A stretch of 8,177 nucleotides of DNA from Candidatus Aminicenantota bacterium (GTDB lineage Bacteria; Acidobacteriota; Aminicenantia; UBA2199). A program made the position numbers and the translations under genes. The stretch lies in NCBI GenBank assembly GCA_030671465.1, contig DAOVIP010000066.1:1-8177 (forward strand), read 5' to 3'. Under the pieces are notes generated by a model. The model was not told the origin of the DNA. It did no database searches and saw only the letters and a list, made by a program, of their open reading frames with translations. Shown piece after piece: positions 6,573-8,177 of this stretch. The first letter of the stretch is position 1, and every line of letters begins with the position of its first letter.

Positions 6573-7580
6573 TTATTCGATGGTTGAGATATGCAGATCC
6601 CAGGTTTCGTTTTCCAGGTCTTCGATCAATTGATATAACTTTCCGTTTTTCAAAGTGAGCGGATACGGTTCGAGCTCGTTCTGGTAGGCCAGCGGAATCC
6701 ATTGTTCCTTTAAATATTTACCGTCCATATTATAGATATAAAACTGGTTTTTCTGATGCTCCTTTTTCCAGATCATGACGTAAATTAGGTCATCTATCAC
6801 AAAAAAGGCCTGAATAGCCGGGTAATAATCCGGGAAGGTGACCGGTTTTAACAGAATTTCGTAGATATCCTTGGTTCTGGCGGAAGTCTTGAGATAGTGA
6901 ATGACCTTGTCCTTGAAATCCTGGGTAATCTTTAATTTCTCATCTTTCACTTTGATGGTGAACAGCTTTTTCATCTGTGTGTCATATGCATCGATGAGGT
7001 TTTCCTGGCTTCCGGGAAGCAGGATTTTGTTTTCATATCCCTGAAAAATGAATGGTTTCCGAAGCACCTGTATCCCCTTGCCCGGCCCCTTCAGGCCGCT
7101 GTCCGCCCGGTAGATCTCTTTAATTTTTTTCAGGTTCTCGTCAAACAGGTTGACTGTGTTGAAAAGGGCATTTTGTTCGAAAGACTGGCCCAGGCCCAGA
7201 AATTGATTTCCCAAAGGTTGAAAATTAAAGAAATTGGGCATGGCTCTGATTTCTTTTAAAAATTCACCACTTTTACTGAAGTAAGATACCTTCCCCAGGC
7301 TGTTAATGATAATTTTATCGGTGGAAACATCAAGGGAAACCGGAACACGGGGGTGGAGGGCAAATTCCTGAGGGCCCTGGCCTTGCTTGCCGAATTTTTT
7401 CAACAGGCTGAAACCATTTAGTGAATAGATAAAAACAGATGTACCCTCGGTGACATAGAGCTGGTTATCATCCACGGAGATGGTTCCGGGTTTCAGGACC
7501 TCGGCCAGGGTGGCCACCTTGGAGGGGTATAGAAAAAGGGTTATCATCAGAATCAACAATAGTAGTATTATTTTTTTCAT
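6573..7580 (-). CDS. Exported six-bladed beta-propeller-like protein, copy A
   Basis: Paralog of the next gene downstream, 335 residues, function unknown. It begins with a signal sequence or anchor (MKKIILLLLILMITLFLYPS) whose cleavage site is unclear, since there is no AxA. The mature protein follows copy B almost blade for blade: KVATLAEVLKPG, FGKQGQGPQEF at 63-73, an aromatic-rich centre, and a matching end (YPLTLKNGKLYQLIEDLE). By eye about half of the first 50 mature residues are identical, less in the centre. Two ATGs stand 6 nt apart. I chose 7580, because AAAGGAG (7588-7594) is 7 nt from it but only 1 nt from the ATG at 7586. It lies 43 nt after the YbjQ-family gene with no promoter seen between, so it is probably in that operon. 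No catalytic residues recognised. Confidence 0.85.
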   Translation of the reverse strand: MKKIILLLLILMITLFLYPSKVATLAEVLKPGTISVDDNQLYVTEGTSVFIYSLNGFSLLKKFGKQGQGPQEFALHPRVPVSLDVSTDKIIINSLGKVSYFSKSGEFLKEIRAMPNFFNFQPLGNQFLGLGQSFEQNALFNTVNLFDENLKKIKEIYRADSGLKGPGKGIQVLRKPFIFQGYENKILLPGSQENLIDAYDTQMKKLFTIKVKDEKLKITQDFKDKVIHYLKTSARTKDIYEILLKPVTFPDYYPAIQAFFVIDDLIYVMIWKKEHQKNQFYIYNMDGKYLKEQWIPLAYQNELEPYPLTLKNGKLYQLIEDLENETWDLHISTIE

Positions 7581-7587
7581 ATTCATA

Positions 7588-7594
7588 CTCCTTT
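7588..7594 (-). promoter_or_regulatory. Ribosome binding site that decides the start of propeller copy A
   Basis: AAAGGAG is spaced 7 nt from the ATG at 7580 and 1 nt from the ATG at 7586, so the shorter form is favoured. Confidence 0.65.
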
Positions 7595-7618
7595 AATAAA
7601 GACTGGGAAAACTGTTTT

Positions 7619-7930
7619 TTATATGACCACTGCTGTGCCGTAAACCAGTATCTCGGCAGCACTCTGCATAACATAAGATGTGGAAAAGCGGATATTTACA
7701 ATGGCATTGGCGCCCAGGTCTTCGGCTTCCTCGATCATACGGTCCAGCGCCTGTTCCCGGGCCTCGGCCAGCATTTTGGTGTATTCGGAGATTTCCCCGC
7801 CCACAAAATTTTTGAGCCCGGCTATAATATCCCGGCCAAAGTGTCTGGCCCGGATAGTATTACCCTTGACCAGTCCCAAAATCTTCTTGATGTCTTTTCC
7901 CGGTATGCCATCGGTGTTAACCATAATCAT
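7619..7930 (-). CDS. YbjQ/UPF0145 family protein (putative heavy-metal-binding domain)
   Basis: Small soluble protein of the YbjQ/UPF0145 family, 103 residues, the standard full length. It shows the family order: NTDGIPG (5-11), ILGLVKGNTIRARHFGRDI (about 17-35), a GLKNFVGGEISEYTKML segment (38-54), the helix AREQALDRMIEEAEDLGANAIVNIRF (57-82), and a final strand ending AEILVYGTAVVI. Members form oligomeric beta-barrel-like assemblies; a metal-binding role has been proposed but the function is unsettled. Here the protein has no Cys and one His, H30, so metal binding is not obvious. The ATG overlaps the upstream stop (ATGA), and AAGGAGGTC lies at 7936-7944. The partner upstream is a small membrane protein, which suggests a membrane-linked role. 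Confidence 0.9.
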   Translation of the reverse strand: MIMVNTDGIPGKDIKKILGLVKGNTIRARHFGRDIIAGLKNFVGGEISEYTKMLAEAREQALDRMIEEAEDLGANAIVNIRFSTSYVMQSAAEILVYGTAVVI

Positions 7931-8177
7931 TTTTCGACCTCCTTGTATCGTTCTCTTTTTCTGAAAAAAAGCTGTTCTCTCAGGATTGAGACAAAAACAA
8001 TAATCCCACCGGCCCCGAAAATCAATACCCCGATCTTCAAGATCAAGGGGGTTTCGGGATTGAGGATCAAGTCTTTTATGGCCGGATAGGCTCCGATGCC
8101 GATTAAAATAATCAGGCCGATGGAGAGCACAACCCAGCCAATTTTTCTTTCCAGGCGGTTGTAAACTGAGGACCAGT
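7927..8177 (-). CDS. Small two-helix membrane protein (5' end outside the window)
   Basis: Not a family I can name. The frame is open to the right edge without a stop (visible start ...WSSVYNRLERKIGW), so the N-terminus is probably missing. A GTG at 8130 is possible as a start but lies inside the first hydrophobic segment and has no Shine-Dalgarno sequence, so I prefer an upstream start outside the window. Two membrane helices are clear: one from GWVVLSIGL to GAYPAI, and a second in PLILKIGVLIFGAGGIIVFVSIL. They are joined by a short loop (KDLILNPET). A basic, charged C-terminal tail follows (REQLFFRKRERYKEVEK), probably cytoplasmic. Its stop overlaps the YbjQ-family start by 4 nt, so the two are translationally coupled and may act together. 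Confidence 0.75.
   Translation of the reverse strand, partial: WSSVYNRLERKIGWVVLSIGLIILIGIGAYPAIKDLILNPETPLILKIGVLIFGAGGIIVFVSILREQLFFRKRERYKEVEK

Noticed and set aside
7468..7674. 68-codon minus-strand frame bridging copy A and the YbjQ gene
   Set aside because: It is out of frame with both supported genes, overlaps their ends, and has no protein-like character.

Overview
Every gene I can support in this window lies on the minus strand, so transcription runs from high to low coordinates. The mid-40s GC content (estimated by eye), strong AAGGAGG-type ribosome binding sites, several signal peptides, an M16 zinc-protease pair and secreted six-bladed propeller proteins with a FGKxGxGPxEF motif suggest a bacterium with a large exported proteome. 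My best guess is an Acidobacteriota or Aminicenantes-like lineage. That is inferred from family content, because the window has no rRNA or other phylogenetic marker.

In transcription order, from the right edge: a small two-helix membrane protein (5' end outside the window) overlaps by 4 nt a YbjQ/UPF0145 family protein. After 32 nt comes an exported beta-propeller protein, copy A (6573-7580). A 142-nt gap with a very good sigma-70-type promoter follows, then a paralogous propeller protein, copy B (5426-6430). After 57 nt comes a compact preQ0 cassette, queC-queD-queE (5368 down to 3700), with a 4-nt overlap between queC and queD. A short unrecognised ORF begins 2 nt after queE. An AT-rich intergenic region (3378-3538) holds a likely promoter and a small palindrome. 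Last come two exported M16 (insulinase/processing-peptidase-like) proteins with a 4-nt overlap. The first has the zinc motif. The second lacks it, keeps an R/Y pair and carries an extra C-terminal domain that runs off the left edge.

queC, queD and queE make three of the four enzymes that turn GTP into preQ0. The GTP cyclohydrolase step and the later steps (QueF, Tgt, QueA or a DNA-modification system) are not here. The M16 pair looks like a split-active-site heterodimer in the cell envelope. The propeller paralogs are of unknown function.

I found no mobile element, CRISPR array, tRNA, rRNA or clear intrinsic terminator. Most of the window is recognisable. The less explained parts are the C-terminal fusion on the inactive M16 subunit, the duplicated propeller with its own promoter and upstream palindrome, and the small ORF after queE with its ambiguous start codon.
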